Positions 17,419 through 25,742 of a stretch of DNA of 64,000 nt are shown here, piece by piece (positions within the stretch are counted from its first letter, which is position 1; each line of letters opens with the position of its first letter). The position numbers and the translations under genes were made by a program. The notes under the pieces were generated by a model, which did no database searches, was not told the origin of the DNA, and worked only from the letters and a program-made list of their open reading frames with translations. The DNA comes from Sandaracinaceae bacterium (lineage in GTDB: Bacteria > Myxococcota_A > Polyangia > Polyangiales > Houyiibacteriaceae): NCBI GenBank assembly GCA_016706685.1, contig JADJJE010000017.1:1-64000 (forward strand), given 5' to 3'.

Positions 17419-18182
17419 TCGTTTCCGTAGGGGCCGAAGCTGGCCGCAAAGCGTCCGAAGTTTTCGACCGAGACCCAGACGGAGCCTTCGATCGAGTAGG
17501 GGATCACGAATTCGGGAATTTGCCGGTTTCGGAGCAGCTCGATCAAGTTCAAAGTGGCCTCGCGCAGAAGATCGATCATTTGCCGCGGGTCCAGGCTCAG
17601 CCGGATGATGAAGCGCAGCTCGCTGCCCGCCGGGATGGTCTGGATGCGCAGGTCGCTGAAGCTCCGCTCGCCGAGCGCCGTGGCGATGAGGAAGTTGGCC
17701 GCCGCCATGGCGAAGTCCTGGCGGGTGCGGATCTCGGGCTCGGTGGAGTCACACGCCTCGAGCGACTGCGTGCAGTTGTTGGGGTCGGCGCAGAAGCTCA
17801 TGCACACGCTGCCGAGGGTCTGGTTGGCCTCGGTGCCCGGGTAGGCCGTGAAGCCCACCAGCGCGGAGACCACCGGCAGCGGGATGGGGTTGCGGTTGGT
17901 GAGCAGCAGCTCCAGGTCGAACTGGAAGTTGAGCTCCTCGGCCGTGGGGACCTCTCCGATGAACCCGCACAGGAACCGGCCCAGGCGCTCGGCGCAGTAG
18001 TACGCCCCGAGCTTGCGGCGGTCGGGCATCTGCGCGAGGCGCACCTCGGCCACGCTGACACCCGGTGCGCTGGGCGGCGCCTGCTGCTGAGTCCCCTCGA
18101 GCCCGGGCAGGAACCCATAGCAGCCAGTGGTGAGCGCGCTCGCGAGGGTCAGAGACAAGAGGATGAAGCGTTGGCGGTTCAT
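17391..18182 (-). CDS. lipoprotein of unknown function
   Basis: 263 residues from the ATG at 18182. A short signal ends in the lipobox ALTTGC (Cys21). The mature protein has a Cys-containing middle (CMSFCADPNNCTQSLEACDS) and alternating strands (FDLELLLTNRNPIPLPVVSALVG; LRIQTIPAGSELRFIIRLSL), resembling an immunoglobulin-like or LEA-type beta fold (the LLLTNRNPIPLPV segment is LEA-like), though I cannot assign a family. Probably anchored in the outer membrane facing the periplasm. It precedes corA and ligA on the same strand and overlaps corA, so it may be co-transcribed with them. Confidence 0.78.
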   Translation of the reverse strand: MNRQRFILLSLTLASALTTGCYGFLPGLEGTQQQAPPSAPGVSVAEVRLAQMPDRRKLGAYYCAERLGRFLCGFIGEVPTAEELNFQFDLELLLTNRNPIPLPVVSALVGFTAYPGTEANQTLGSVCMSFCADPNNCTQSLEACDSTEPEIRTRQDFAMAAANFLIATALGERSFSDLRIQTIPAGSELRFIIRLSLDPRQMIDLLREATLNLIELLRNRQIPEFVIPYSIEGSVWVSVENFGRFAASFGPYGNEWRLRDAVN

Positions 18183-18259
18183 GATGGGCGGTCCGAAGGG
18201 TTGGCAGGCACGGACGATCTTACCCCGAGAACCTTCACGCTCGTGATAGCAGATCGCAT

Positions 18260-18734
18260 ATGGCCACGACGCCCGAAGAAACCATCGTGCGGAGCGAGAT
18301 CGAGATCGACGCACCCGCGGATCTCGTGTTCCGGATCCTGACGGACCTCCCCTGGCTATACGCGCTGGAACCCCTTCACCCCCAGGGCTGTCTCCACGCT
18401 CGAGATCGGCGCGCCCATCGACATGCGCGTGCGCCTGATGCCCTACTACACGCGCGGGCAGCGTGAGTTCGTGAGCGAGCTGAGCCCCCTGCGCCGGCGC
18501 GTGGCGTGGGGCATGCACATGGGCAAGGCCGACTGGGGGCGTGGCCACCGCACGCAAGAGATCGTGCGCCTCGACGAGCGCCGCTGCCGCTACGTGTGCG
18601 AGGACAACATCGGGGGGCGGCTGCGGCCGCTCATCATCGGGCTCTTCGGCGGCGCTATGCAGCGCGGCTTCGACGACGTGGCGCTGGCCCTCAAGAAAGA
18701 GGCCGAGCAGCGGACACGAGCAGGCGCTGCGTAG
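18260..18734 (+). pseudogene. SRPBCC-family protein with an apparent one-base frameshift
   Basis: The first ~34 residues (TIVRSEIEIDAPADLVFRIL) match the N-terminus of START/polyketide-cyclase-like (SRPBCC) proteins. The conserved WNPF that should follow appears only in another frame (WNPFTPRAVSTLEIGAPIDM), which continues to the stop at 18734. Dropping one base near 18357-18367 restores one chain of about 157 residues, the family's usual size. These small proteins bind hydrophobic ligands; the exact ligand is unknown. A second, intact SRPBCC protein lies at 24281. Confidence 0.68.
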
Positions 18735-19790
18735 TCAGCGGGCGTCGACCGCAGGGAGCGTGCGGGGTGCGCCGCGCGCCGACAGCACCCGCACCACACC
18801 CGCGCGCAGCTCCAGCACCTGCACCGGCCCACCGTAGTAGGAGCTCAGGCCGCAGTCGATGGCGATGACCCGCCCGCTGCAGTACGAGGTGATGCCGTCG
18901 TCCTGCACCGTGTGCGCCACCACCATGCGCGAGAGGCCCTCGGCGTCCAGCGTGCGCGCCACCTCGGCGCAGGCACGCGCCCCGGGCGAGATCGAGTAGC
19001 GTCGCGTCCAGAGAGGGCTGTCCGGGTGGAGCGCCACATCGGTGGGGATGCGACGCTCGTCGCGCAGCCACGCCTGAGACTCGCTCTCCATGCGCTCGAG
19101 CTCGCGGAGATGCTGTGGGAGGATGCCGCCGTGGACGAAGATCGCGTCCGCCGAGCGGTAGGTCAGCCCGTAGGTCGCTAGTCGTACCGCGAAGGGACCC
19201 CCGGGCAGGAACGCACGCAGCCGCCCGTGCGCCAGCTGCGGTGCGCGCAGCACATCGGCTTCGTGGCTCGGGTGCGGTGGCGTGTTGGCGAACTGAGCGA
19301 AGCCGCCGCGCGTCACATAGGTGAGGTCCCCCGCGGCGTTCATCAGCTCGTGGTTGCCCAGCAGCAGATGCACCTCGCCACCACTTGCGCGGGCTTCCTC
19401 GCGCAGCCGCTCGAACAAGTCCATCAGCTCGGCCTCGCCATCGCCGCGGTCGAGCAGATCACCCACCTGGACCATGACGGTCTGGCCACCGCTCCAGTGG
19501 GCTTGCTGGTCAATCAGCGCGGCGCTGCGCAGCGCTGCGAGCCCCGCGGCGAGGTCGCCGTGCACGTCGCCGATGGCCACCACGCGGCGGGGGTCGTTGC
19601 GTCGTTCTGGCCGCTCGCTGGTGTGACCGCCCGCCCCGGCCGGGACAGACTCCGCGCGCGCCACCGGCACCACGGGCGTGCTGGCGCCGCCGGGCGACGC
19701 GTCCACTCCACAGGCGCCGAGGCCGAGCATCAGCAGCACGGCCAGCATGTCGGCGAAGACGCGAGCCGCGATCGGCCGACTGGGTGACAC
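18735..19790 (-). CDS. exported calcineurin-like metallophosphoesterase lipoprotein
   Basis: 351 residues. The N-terminus carries a lipoprotein signal (MLAVLLMLGLGAC, Cys27) and a ~45-residue low-complexity linker. The catalytic domain has the three dimetal motifs: AIGDVHGD (about residue 73), VGDLLDRGDGEAE and LLGNHELMNAAGD. Downstream are FVHGGILPQHL and VVAHTVQDDG, which supply later metal ligands. The arrangement resembles bacterial ApaH/Shewanella-like PPP phosphatases, so protein or nucleotide phosphatase activity in the periplasm is likely. The gene ends where the SRPBCC gene ends on the other strand and lies 3 bases from the DoxX gene stop. Confidence 0.88.
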   Translation of the reverse strand: MSPSRPIAARVFADMLAVLLMLGLGACGVDASPGGASTPVVPVARAESVPAGAGGHTSERPERRNDPRRVVAIGDVHGDLAAGLAALRSAALIDQQAHWSGGQTVMVQVGDLLDRGDGEAELMDLFERLREEARASGGEVHLLLGNHELMNAAGDLTYVTRGGFAQFANTPPHPSHEADVLRAPQLAHGRLRAFLPGGPFAVRLATYGLTYRSADAIFVHGGILPQHLRELERMESESQAWLRDERRIPTDVALHPDSPLWTRRYSISPGARACAEVARTLDAEGLSRMVVAHTVQDDGITSYCSGRVIAIDCGLSSYYGGPVQVLELRAGVVRVLSARGAPRTLPAVDAR

Positions 19791-19793
19791 CGC

Positions 19794-20207
19794 TCAGCTC
19801 GCTTCGGTGGCCGCTGGCGCAGGCTCGGGGCGCGTGAACCAGTAGGCCCACGCGATGAACACCGCCTGGAACGGCAGCCGGGCCCACGCGGCCCAGCTCG
19901 GCAGCGGATTGGCCGGGTCGATCTGCACGCCCTCGAGCGCCATGTAGATGTTGGCCGGAAAGACCGCGAGGTAGAGCAGGATGAGGCCCCATGCTGCGGC
20001 TCGCCGCGTCTGCGGCAGCAAGAGGCCCACGCCGCCCAGCACTTCGAACACGCCGCTCACGTACACCAGCAGGCGTGCGTCACCGAGCGCAGGCGGGACG
20101 ATGCGCATGAAGGGCTCGGGGGTGACGAAGTGCAGCACACCCACGCCCACCATCGCGGCGGCCAGGGTGACCAAGAGCGGCAAACGGAGCTTGGCCATGT
20201 TGCTCAT
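19794..20207 (-). CDS. DoxX-like small membrane protein
   Basis: 137 residues from the ATG at 20207, which overlaps the preceding gene's TGA by four bases (ATGA). There are four predicted membrane helices: about residues 9-26 (LLVTLAAAMVGVGVLHFV), 45-65 (LLVYVSGVFEVLGGVGLLL), 70-90 (AAAWGLILLYLAVFPANIYM) and 105-125 (LPFQAVFIAWAYWF). Order and loops fit the DoxX/DoxD family of quinone-associated or redox membrane proteins. No catalytic function is established for this branch. Confidence 0.8.
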   Translation of the reverse strand: MSNMAKLRLPLLVTLAAAMVGVGVLHFVTPEPFMRIVPPALGDARLLVYVSGVFEVLGGVGLLLPQTRRAAAWGLILLYLAVFPANIYMALEGVQIDPANPLPSWAAWARLPFQAVFIAWAYWFTRPEPAPAATEAS

Positions 20208-20989
20208 GGCGCCTCGCAGCGGCGGCGCACCGCGTCGAGCTCGGGCTCGAGGTCTGCCAGCACCTCGCTCACGCTGCTGTAGATGGCCAGCGTGGCCGGC
20301 GTGGCGGCGACCGAGGTGGCGCCGAGCGTGATCTGCTCCACGCGAGCGCCGCGAGTCACGAGCGACATCAGGCCGTTCGTCTCGGTGCCGCTCACACAAA
20401 CGGCCGCGCTGTCGGTGAAGAGCACCACCAGCACGTCGGAGAGGTCCATCTCTACGAGGCCCTCCGCTGCACGCTGCAGCGCCCGCGCCCGGGGCTTGCC
20501 CAGGATCAGGCTCTCCATGCTCCACAGGTCCATCAGCAGCCCCTCCATCATGTCGGGGTCGCGGAAGGGGAACTGCTGTGCCAGAGCCTCTACATCAGCG
20601 CACTCGGGGTCGTCGAAGGACTGGCTGGGGAAGAGCAGCAGACCCGCGCTCGATGACACCGGCAGCGGCTCGAGCAGCTGGAGGGCCGCTTGGCTCGCGA
20701 TCACGTTGAACGCGAGGCCGTCGCCTCCCGTGGCGAGCTCGCCCATGGTCTCCGAGCGGTCGATGACGAAGAGCACCCGCGCGTCGAGGGGGTCGGCCAG
20801 GCAGCCGTCCTCGTCACCCAAATCGCCACCGAGGTCGCCCCCAGCATCACGCGGCACCCCTGGGCCCGGCGGGATCCCACCCTCGAAGCCGGTGTCGATG
20901 ATGGCGGGGGGGGGCACGTCCTCACCCGGGGCGCACCCGAAGGCTCCCCCGAGCGCGAAGATCAGCCCGAAGACGGAGGCGCGGCGCAT
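20204..20989 (-). CDS. lipoprotein with von Willebrand factor A-like domain
   Basis: 261 residues. The lipobox is LGGAFGC (Cys19), followed by a Gly/Pro/Asp linker. From about residue 70 a VWA fold is visible: the strand VLFVIDRSETMGEL supplies the D-x-S-x-T metal-ion-dependent adhesion site, followed by AGLLLFPSQSFDDPECADV and a strand VLVVLFTDSAAVCVSG that resembles the second metal-binding element. Two Cys pairs may be disulphides. Surface-exposed VWA lipoproteins often bind other proteins; the partner is unknown. It is coupled to the DoxX gene by a four-base overlap and is transcribed away from the desaturase. Confidence 0.82.
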   Translation of the reverse strand: MRRASVFGLIFALGGAFGCAPGEDVPPPAIIDTGFEGGIPPGPGVPRDAGGDLGGDLGDEDGCLADPLDARVLFVIDRSETMGELATGGDGLAFNVIASQAALQLLEPLPVSSSAGLLLFPSQSFDDPECADVEALAQQFPFRDPDMMEGLLMDLWSMESLILGKPRARALQRAAEGLVEMDLSDVLVVLFTDSAAVCVSGTETNGLMSLVTRGARVEQITLGATSVAATPATLAIYSSVSEVLADLEPELDAVRRRCEAP

Positions 20990-21050
20990 CGGGGCAGTGT
21001 AGCCGCGCAGCCCCCGAACGCGAATTCAACACAACGTGACACAACAAACC

Positions 21051-21079
21051 TTGACACCAACTAGTGTCACGCTTATAAC
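21051..21079 (+). promoter_or_regulatory. strong sigma70-type promoter with internal operator, upstream of the desaturase
   Basis: TTGACA at 21051-21056 and TATAAC at 21074-21079 are separated by 17 bases. The spacer and -35 hold the inverted repeat TGACAC-N6-GTGTCA (21052-21069). A further GTGACAC lies upstream at 21036-21042. The start codon is about 70 bases downstream. The MerR-family regulator encoded after the desaturase is the natural candidate to bind here. Confidence 0.7.
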
Positions 21080-21155
21080 TGCTACATCACTGGATGACGC
21101 AGTTCGCGTCCCACTTCCGAGCGGAGCCCCTCGCGGCCCGCCAACAGGAGTCCCC

Positions 21156-22323
21156 ATGAACCTTCCCCTGGCCCACCACGATCAGGTCGCCCTCTCCACC
21201 AACAGCCGCACGGTCCGCTCGTTCGAGACCGACCGCGAGCGCTACGAGAGCCTGGCCCTCGCGCTCGACGCCATCCGCGAGCGCGAAGAGGCCGCCGTCG
21301 GCGACGAAGACCTCCTCTACATCCGGCGCGTGAACCGTATCTCGCGCACCGCCGAGGTCATCGGCCGCACCCTCATCCACTTCAGCTTCGAGCCCATCAC
21401 GTTCGGCCTCGGGGTCGGCGCCCTCTGGGTGCACAAGCAGCTGCAGGCCACCGAGGTGGGCCACACCGTGCTGCACGGCGCGTTCGACAAGATCCCGGGC
21501 GACCACGGTTTCAAGTCCGAGGGCTACACCTGGCAGACGCCCATCGACGAGCGCTCCTGGCACCGCGGCCACAACGGCCGGCACCACGGGGCCACCAACG
21601 TGGCGGGCCGTGACCCGGACATCCACTTCGGACCCGTGCGCCTCACCGAGGATACGCCATGGACGCCCGCCCATCGGCTGCAGCTGTTCTACACGCTGTT
21701 CGTGCTGTTCCCGAACTTCGGCGCGCTGATGAACCTGCACTTCACGGGAGCGGTGGACCTGCTCCAGGGCAACGGTCGCGAGAGCGAGTTCGACTTCGTG
21801 CACGACCGCAGCGCCGCCACCAAGAAGGACGTGGCCAAGCGCGTGCTGCGCAAGTTCGTGCCGTACTACGCGAAGGAGTACGTGCTGTTCCCGCTGCTGG
21901 CGGGGCCCTTCTTCTGGAAGGTCATGCTGGGCAACTGGCTGAGCGAGATGATGCGCGACGTGTACAGCGCCGGCCACCATCTACTGCGGCCACGTGGGTG
22001 AGCACACGGCCACCTACCCCGAGGGCACGCGCCCGAAGGGCAAGGGCCACTGGTACGAGATGCAGGTCGAGGCCAGCAACAACTTCGAGGTGCCCTACGT
22101 GCTGTCGGTGTTCTGCGGCGCCCTCGACAAGCAGATCGAGCACCACCTGTTCCCCAAGCTGCCCACGCAGCGCCTGCGCAAGGTGGCCCCCGAGGTGAAG
22201 GCCATCTGTGCCGAGCACGGCGTGCGCTACCACACGGACAGCTGGCCGCGGACGCTCAAGAAGGCGCTCGCCCAGATCGCCCGCCTGAGCGGGCCGGTCG
22301 AGACGCTGCGGGCGGCTGCGTGA
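21156..22323 (+). pseudogene. membrane fatty-acid desaturase with an apparent one-base insertion
   Basis: Starts at ATG 21156 after an AGGAG-type ribosome site. All three di-iron histidine boxes are present: GHTVLHGAFD, HRGHNGRHHGATN, and QIEHHLFPKLP, the last a Q-x-x-HH third box as in front-end or linoleoyl-CoA-type desaturases. The frame breaks at about 21972 in the GCCGGCCACC context; removing one base joins DVYSA to ATIYCGHVGEHTATYP and gives about 388 residues, the usual length. Hydrophobic segments FEPITFGLGVGALWV, LFYTLFVLFPNFGALM and EYVLFPLLAGPFFWKVML fit a membrane protein. It introduces a double bond into acyl chains, affecting membrane fluidity or polyunsaturated lipids. The stop overlaps the MerR gene's start. 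Confidence 0.83.
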
Positions 22324-23222
22324 TGCGCGGAGAGAGCGTAGTCTTCGAGTCCCCCGCGTTGCTCGGGGGGCTCGGGGTCCCAGGCGGCCTCGACGTCAGA
22401 GAGGCCGATGAGCTCATGAACGCTGGGTCCGATTCCCCCAACCCCGACACCCACGCTGGCCCTGCCGACAGCGCGCAGCCCAGCTGGATGACCATCGACG
22501 AGCTGGCCGCCCACACGCGCGTGCCGAGCCGCACCATCCGCTTCTACCAGGCGAAGGGCGCGCTGATGGCCCCCGAGATCCGCGGGCGCACCGCCTTCTA
22601 CGGGCCCGCGCACGTGGACCGCCTCGAGGTCATCGGCATGCTGAAGGACCGCGGGCTGAGCATCCGCGCCATCCGTGACCTGATGAGCCGCATCGAGCGC
22701 GGCGACCTCGACCTCGGCGAGTGGCTGGGCCTCGAGGAGCGGCTGACCATGCCGTGGTCCGAGGACGCGCCCACGGTGCTGTCGAGCGAAGAGCTGAACG
22801 AGGCGCTGGCCGGACTGCCCACGGGCACGCTGGCGCTGACCATCGAGTTCGGGCTGGTGGAGCGGCGCGGCGACCGCTTCCTGGTGCAGAGCCCTGGCAT
22901 GCTGCAAGTGCTGAAGCAGGTGCACGCCGCCGGTGTGGACGTTGCGCTAGCGGCGGAAGCCGGCGACATCATCGAGAAGCACGCACGCGCGCTGACCAGC
23001 GAGCTGGTGCAGCTGTTCGTGTCGCGCGCCGGCCGGGGCTTTGGGGCTTCGGCCACGCCGGACGCCATCCGTGAGACGGTGGCCGCCGTGCGCGCCCCGG
23101 CGCGAGACGCGGTCACGCTGCTGTTCTCGCGCACCATGCAAGAGGCGCTGCGCAAGCTGGTGGAGTCGGGGCTCACGCTGGACCCGAAGAAGCTCAAGTT
23201 CAGCCCATCGCGCAGGCGCTGA
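22320..23222 (+). CDS. MerR-family transcriptional regulator
   Basis: 300 residues from the GTG at 22320, which overlaps the desaturase stop; an ATG at 22416 would give 268 residues. The winged helix-turn-helix is MTIDELAAHTRVPSRTIRFY (about residues 57-76), followed by FYGPAHVDRLEVIGMLKDRG and the dimerisation helix start IRAIRDLMSRIERGDL. The C-terminal ~150 residues are helical and not a known metal-binding tail; no conserved Cys cluster is visible, so the effector may be an organic or lipid ligand. Operon position behind the desaturase, plus the dyad in its promoter, suggests it controls desaturase expression and its own. Confidence 0.85.
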   Translation: MMRGESVVFESPALLGGLGVPGGLDVREADELMNAGSDSPNPDTHAGPADSAQPSWMTIDELAAHTRVPSRTIRFYQAKGALMAPEIRGRTAFYGPAHVDRLEVIGMLKDRGLSIRAIRDLMSRIERGDLDLGEWLGLEERLTMPWSEDAPTVLSSEELNEALAGLPTGTLALTIEFGLVERRGDRFLVQSPGMLQVLKQVHAAGVDVALAAEAGDIIEKHARALTSELVQLFVSRAGRGFGASATPDAIRETVAAVRAPARDAVTLLFSRTMQEALRKLVESGLTLDPKKLKFSPSRRR

Positions 23223-23240
23223 GCGAGCCGGCGCGGGCCA

Positions 23241-24231
23241 TCACCAAGCCATCACCAGCTTCCCGAAGGTCTCGTTGCGGTCCATGCGCGCGTGGGCCTC
23301 GGCGATGTCGGCCATGGGGAGCGTGGCGTCGATGACCGGGCGATACGCGCCCGTGTCGAAGCCCGCGAGGATGTGCTTGCTGAAGGACTGCGCCAGCGCG
23401 GCCTTCTCCTCGGGGGCACGGCTGCGCAGCACGGAGCCCTCCACGCGCGCGCGCTTGGGCAGCAGCGCGCCCAGCGGGAACTCGCCCTTGGCGCCGCCCA
23501 AGAGCCCGATGACGATGAGCCGCCCGCGCAGTGGCCAGCGCGCGCACGTTCTCGTTCAGGTAGGCCGCGCCCACCGTGTCCAGGATGACGTCGGCGCCCC
23601 CGCCCGCGAGCTTCTCGAGCTCGGCAGCAAAGCGCCCGTCCGGTGAGTGCAGCGCGTGGTCGAGGCCAAGCTCCTGGCAGCGCGCGAGCTTGTCCGCGGT
23701 GCGCGAGGTGCCGGCGGAGCGCGCGCCCGCCGCCCGGCAGAGCTGGATGGCCGCCGTGCCCACGCCACTCGCCACGGAGTGGATGAGCGCGAGCTCGCCC
23801 TGACGCAGACTGCCCAGCTCGAAGAGCGCATCGAAGGCCGTCAAGAACGCCTCGGGCACGGCCGCCGCGTCGGTCAACGAGAGCGAGGCCGGCACGCGCA
23901 GCGCCTCGCGCGCGGGGGTCACCACGTGGGTGGCCATGCCCGCTCCGGGCACGATGCCCATGACGCGGTCCCCCAGCTTCCACTCGGTCACGCCGGGGCC
24001 GAGCTGCTCCACCTCACCCGCGAACTCGAGGCCCGGCACGTCGGCGGCCACCCCCGGGGGAGCGGGATAGAAGCCACGCCGCTGGAGCGTGTCGGCTCGG
24101 TTGAGCCCCGCCGCCGCCACGGCCACGCGGATCTCGCCGGCGCCGGCATCTCGGACGACGATGTCGCCGACCTCGAGGACCTCGGGGCCGCCATGCTCAC
24201 GAATACGGACCGCACGTGCGTCGATGCTCAT
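23241..24231 (-). pseudogene. NAD(P)H:quinone oxidoreductase (zinc-free MDR family), apparent frameshift
   Basis: From the ATG at 24231 the frame runs through the typical family N-terminus (RAVRIREHGGPEVLEVGDIV, AAAGLNRADTLQRRGFYP) and the nucleotide-binding region (LALIHSVASGVGTAAIQLC). It leaves register near 23528, where GRLIVIGLLGGAKGEFPLGA appears in another frame that continues to the stop at 23241. Skipping one base joins them into about 330 residues, as expected. The PGLEFAGEVEQLG and RPVIDATLPMADIAEAHARM segments match PIG3/QorA-like enzymes that reduce quinones or enones with NADPH. It is convergent with the MerR gene. Confidence 0.8.
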
Positions 24232-24280
24232 GGCGCACGCCTAGCACGGGGGACCGCACATCGGCTAGACTCGCCGCGCC

Positions 24281-24697
24281 ATGGAGTACCACGCCGCCGC
24301 CACGATCCACGCCTCCCCCAAGGCCATCTGGGCCCTGCTGACCGACGCCGCCCAGTACCCCGACTGGAACCCCACGGTGGTGCGCGTGGAGGGGGACATC
24401 GCGCTCGGCAAGAAGATCAAGGTGGTGGCGACCGTGAGCCCCGAGCGCGCGTTTCCGGTGACGGTGAGCGAGCTGGTGCCGTGCGAGCGCATGGTGTGGC
24501 AGGGCGGCATGCCCCTCGGCCTCTTCCGTGGCGTGCGCACCTTCACGCTCACGCCCGCCGCGGGGGGCGCCACGTCCTTCGCCATGCGCGAGGTCTTCTC
24601 GGGACCGCTCCTCGGGCTGATCAAGCGCAGCATGCCCGACCTGCAGCCGTCGTTCGACGAGTTCGCGCGGTCGCTCAAGCTGCGCGCCGAGGGCTGA
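24281..24697 (+). CDS. SRPBCC-family (polyketide cyclase/START-like) protein
   Basis: 138 residues. The fold signature is complete: AAATIHASPKAIWALLTDAA, YPDWNPTVVRVEGDI, then strands ending VWQGGMPLGLFRGVRTFTLT and the C-terminal helix LQPSFDEFARSLKLRAEG. Members bind hydrophobic ligands in a cavity under the long C-terminal helix; enzyme activity cannot be inferred. Transcribed divergently from the quinone oxidoreductase and convergent with the ABC genes. It is a useful reference for the frameshifted relative at 18260. Confidence 0.85.
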   Translation: MEYHAAATIHASPKAIWALLTDAAQYPDWNPTVVRVEGDIALGKKIKVVATVSPERAFPVTVSELVPCERMVWQGGMPLGLFRGVRTFTLTPAAGGATSFAMREVFSGPLLGLIKRSMPDLQPSFDEFARSLKLRAEG

Positions 24698-24716
24698 CGG
24701 GCCGTGGGGTCAGAGG

Positions 24717-25742
24717 CTACGTCGCCTTGAAGCACGCCACCTGGTGCTTCGCGCCCAGCGACACCAGCGGCGGTGGCGACTTGTCGCAGAGCCCCGGCTC
24801 GGCCAACGGACAGCGCGGGTGGAAGGTGCAGCCAGTCGGCGGGTCGAGGGGGCTCGGCACGTCGCCCTTGAGCGGCGGATGCTCGCGACGGCGCGTGGGG
24901 TCCGGCACCGGGGCCGACGCGAGGAGCGCCTGCGTGTAGGGGTGCCGCGGCGCGCCGTAGAGTTCGTCGGAGGTGGCCACCTCCACCACGCGCCCGAGGT
25001 ACATGACGGCCACCCGGTCGCTGATGAACTCCACCACGCTCAGGTCGTGAGCGATGAACAGGTAGCTGAGGCCCAGCTCGTCCTGCAGGTCTCCCAGCAG
25101 GTTCACCACCTGCGCCTGGATGGACACGTCGAGCGCGCTGATGGGCTCGTCGGCCACGATGAAGCTGGGCTCGACAGCCAGCGCCCGCGCGATGCCGATG
25201 CGCTGCCGCTGCCCGCCGCTGAACTCGTGCGGGTAGCGGCGCATGTGCTCGGGCCGCAGCCCCACGCGCTCGAGCAGGCTGGCCACGCGGGCCTCCTCCT
25301 CGCCGCGGTTCTTGACCAGCCCGTGGATGCGCAGCGCCTCGGCCAGCGTGGCGCGCACCGTCATGCGCGGGTTGAGGGAGCTGTACGGGTCCTGGAAGAC
25401 GATCTGCATCCGGCGGCGCAGCGGCCGCAGCTCGCGCTCGGGCAGCTTCGCGATGTCGCGGCCCTCGAAGAGGATCTGCCCCTCGGTGGGGTCGATCAGC
25501 CGGAGCATCACGCGGCCGAGCGTGCTCTTGCCGCAGCCGCTCTCGCCCACCAGGCCCAGCGTCTCGCCGCGCTCGATCTCGAGGCTGACGTCGTCCACGG
25601 CCCGCACCTCACGCGTGGGACGCCCCAAGAGGTCACGCTCCACCGTGAAGCGCTTGGTGACGTGCGAGACGCTGACCAGGGGACCGGCACGCTCTGGCTC
25701 GGACGCCGGACCACCCTCGGGCTTCGGTGCAGGTGCGCTCAT
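24717..25742 (-). CDS. oligopeptide/dipeptide ABC transporter ATPase, OppF/DppF type
   Basis: 341 residues from the ATG at 25742, overlapping the upstream ATPase gene by ATGA. It powers peptide uptake together with an OppD-type partner and two permeases. Motifs: Walker A GLVGESGCGKSTLGR, Q-loop QIVFQDPYSSLNPR, signature FSGGQRQRIGIARAL, Walker B FIVADEPISALD, H-loop LFIAHDLS. The C-terminal oligopeptide extension (HPYTQALLASAPVPDP, then CTFHPRCPLAEPGLC) identifies the Opp/Dpp branch and may hold an iron-sulphur or structural Cys cluster. No permease or substrate-binding protein is in the window. Confidence 0.92.
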   Translation of the reverse strand: MSAPAPKPEGGPASEPERAGPLVSVSHVTKRFTVERDLLGRPTREVRAVDDVSLEIERGETLGLVGESGCGKSTLGRVMLRLIDPTEGQILFEGRDIAKLPERELRPLRRRMQIVFQDPYSSLNPRMTVRATLAEALRIHGLVKNRGEEEARVASLLERVGLRPEHMRRYPHEFSGGQRQRIGIARALAVEPSFIVADEPISALDVSIQAQVVNLLGDLQDELGLSYLFIAHDLSVVEFISDRVAVMYLGRVVEVATSDELYGAPRHPYTQALLASAPVPDPTRRREHPPLKGDVPSPLDPPTGCTFHPRCPLAEPGLCDKSPPPLVSLGAKHQVACFKAT

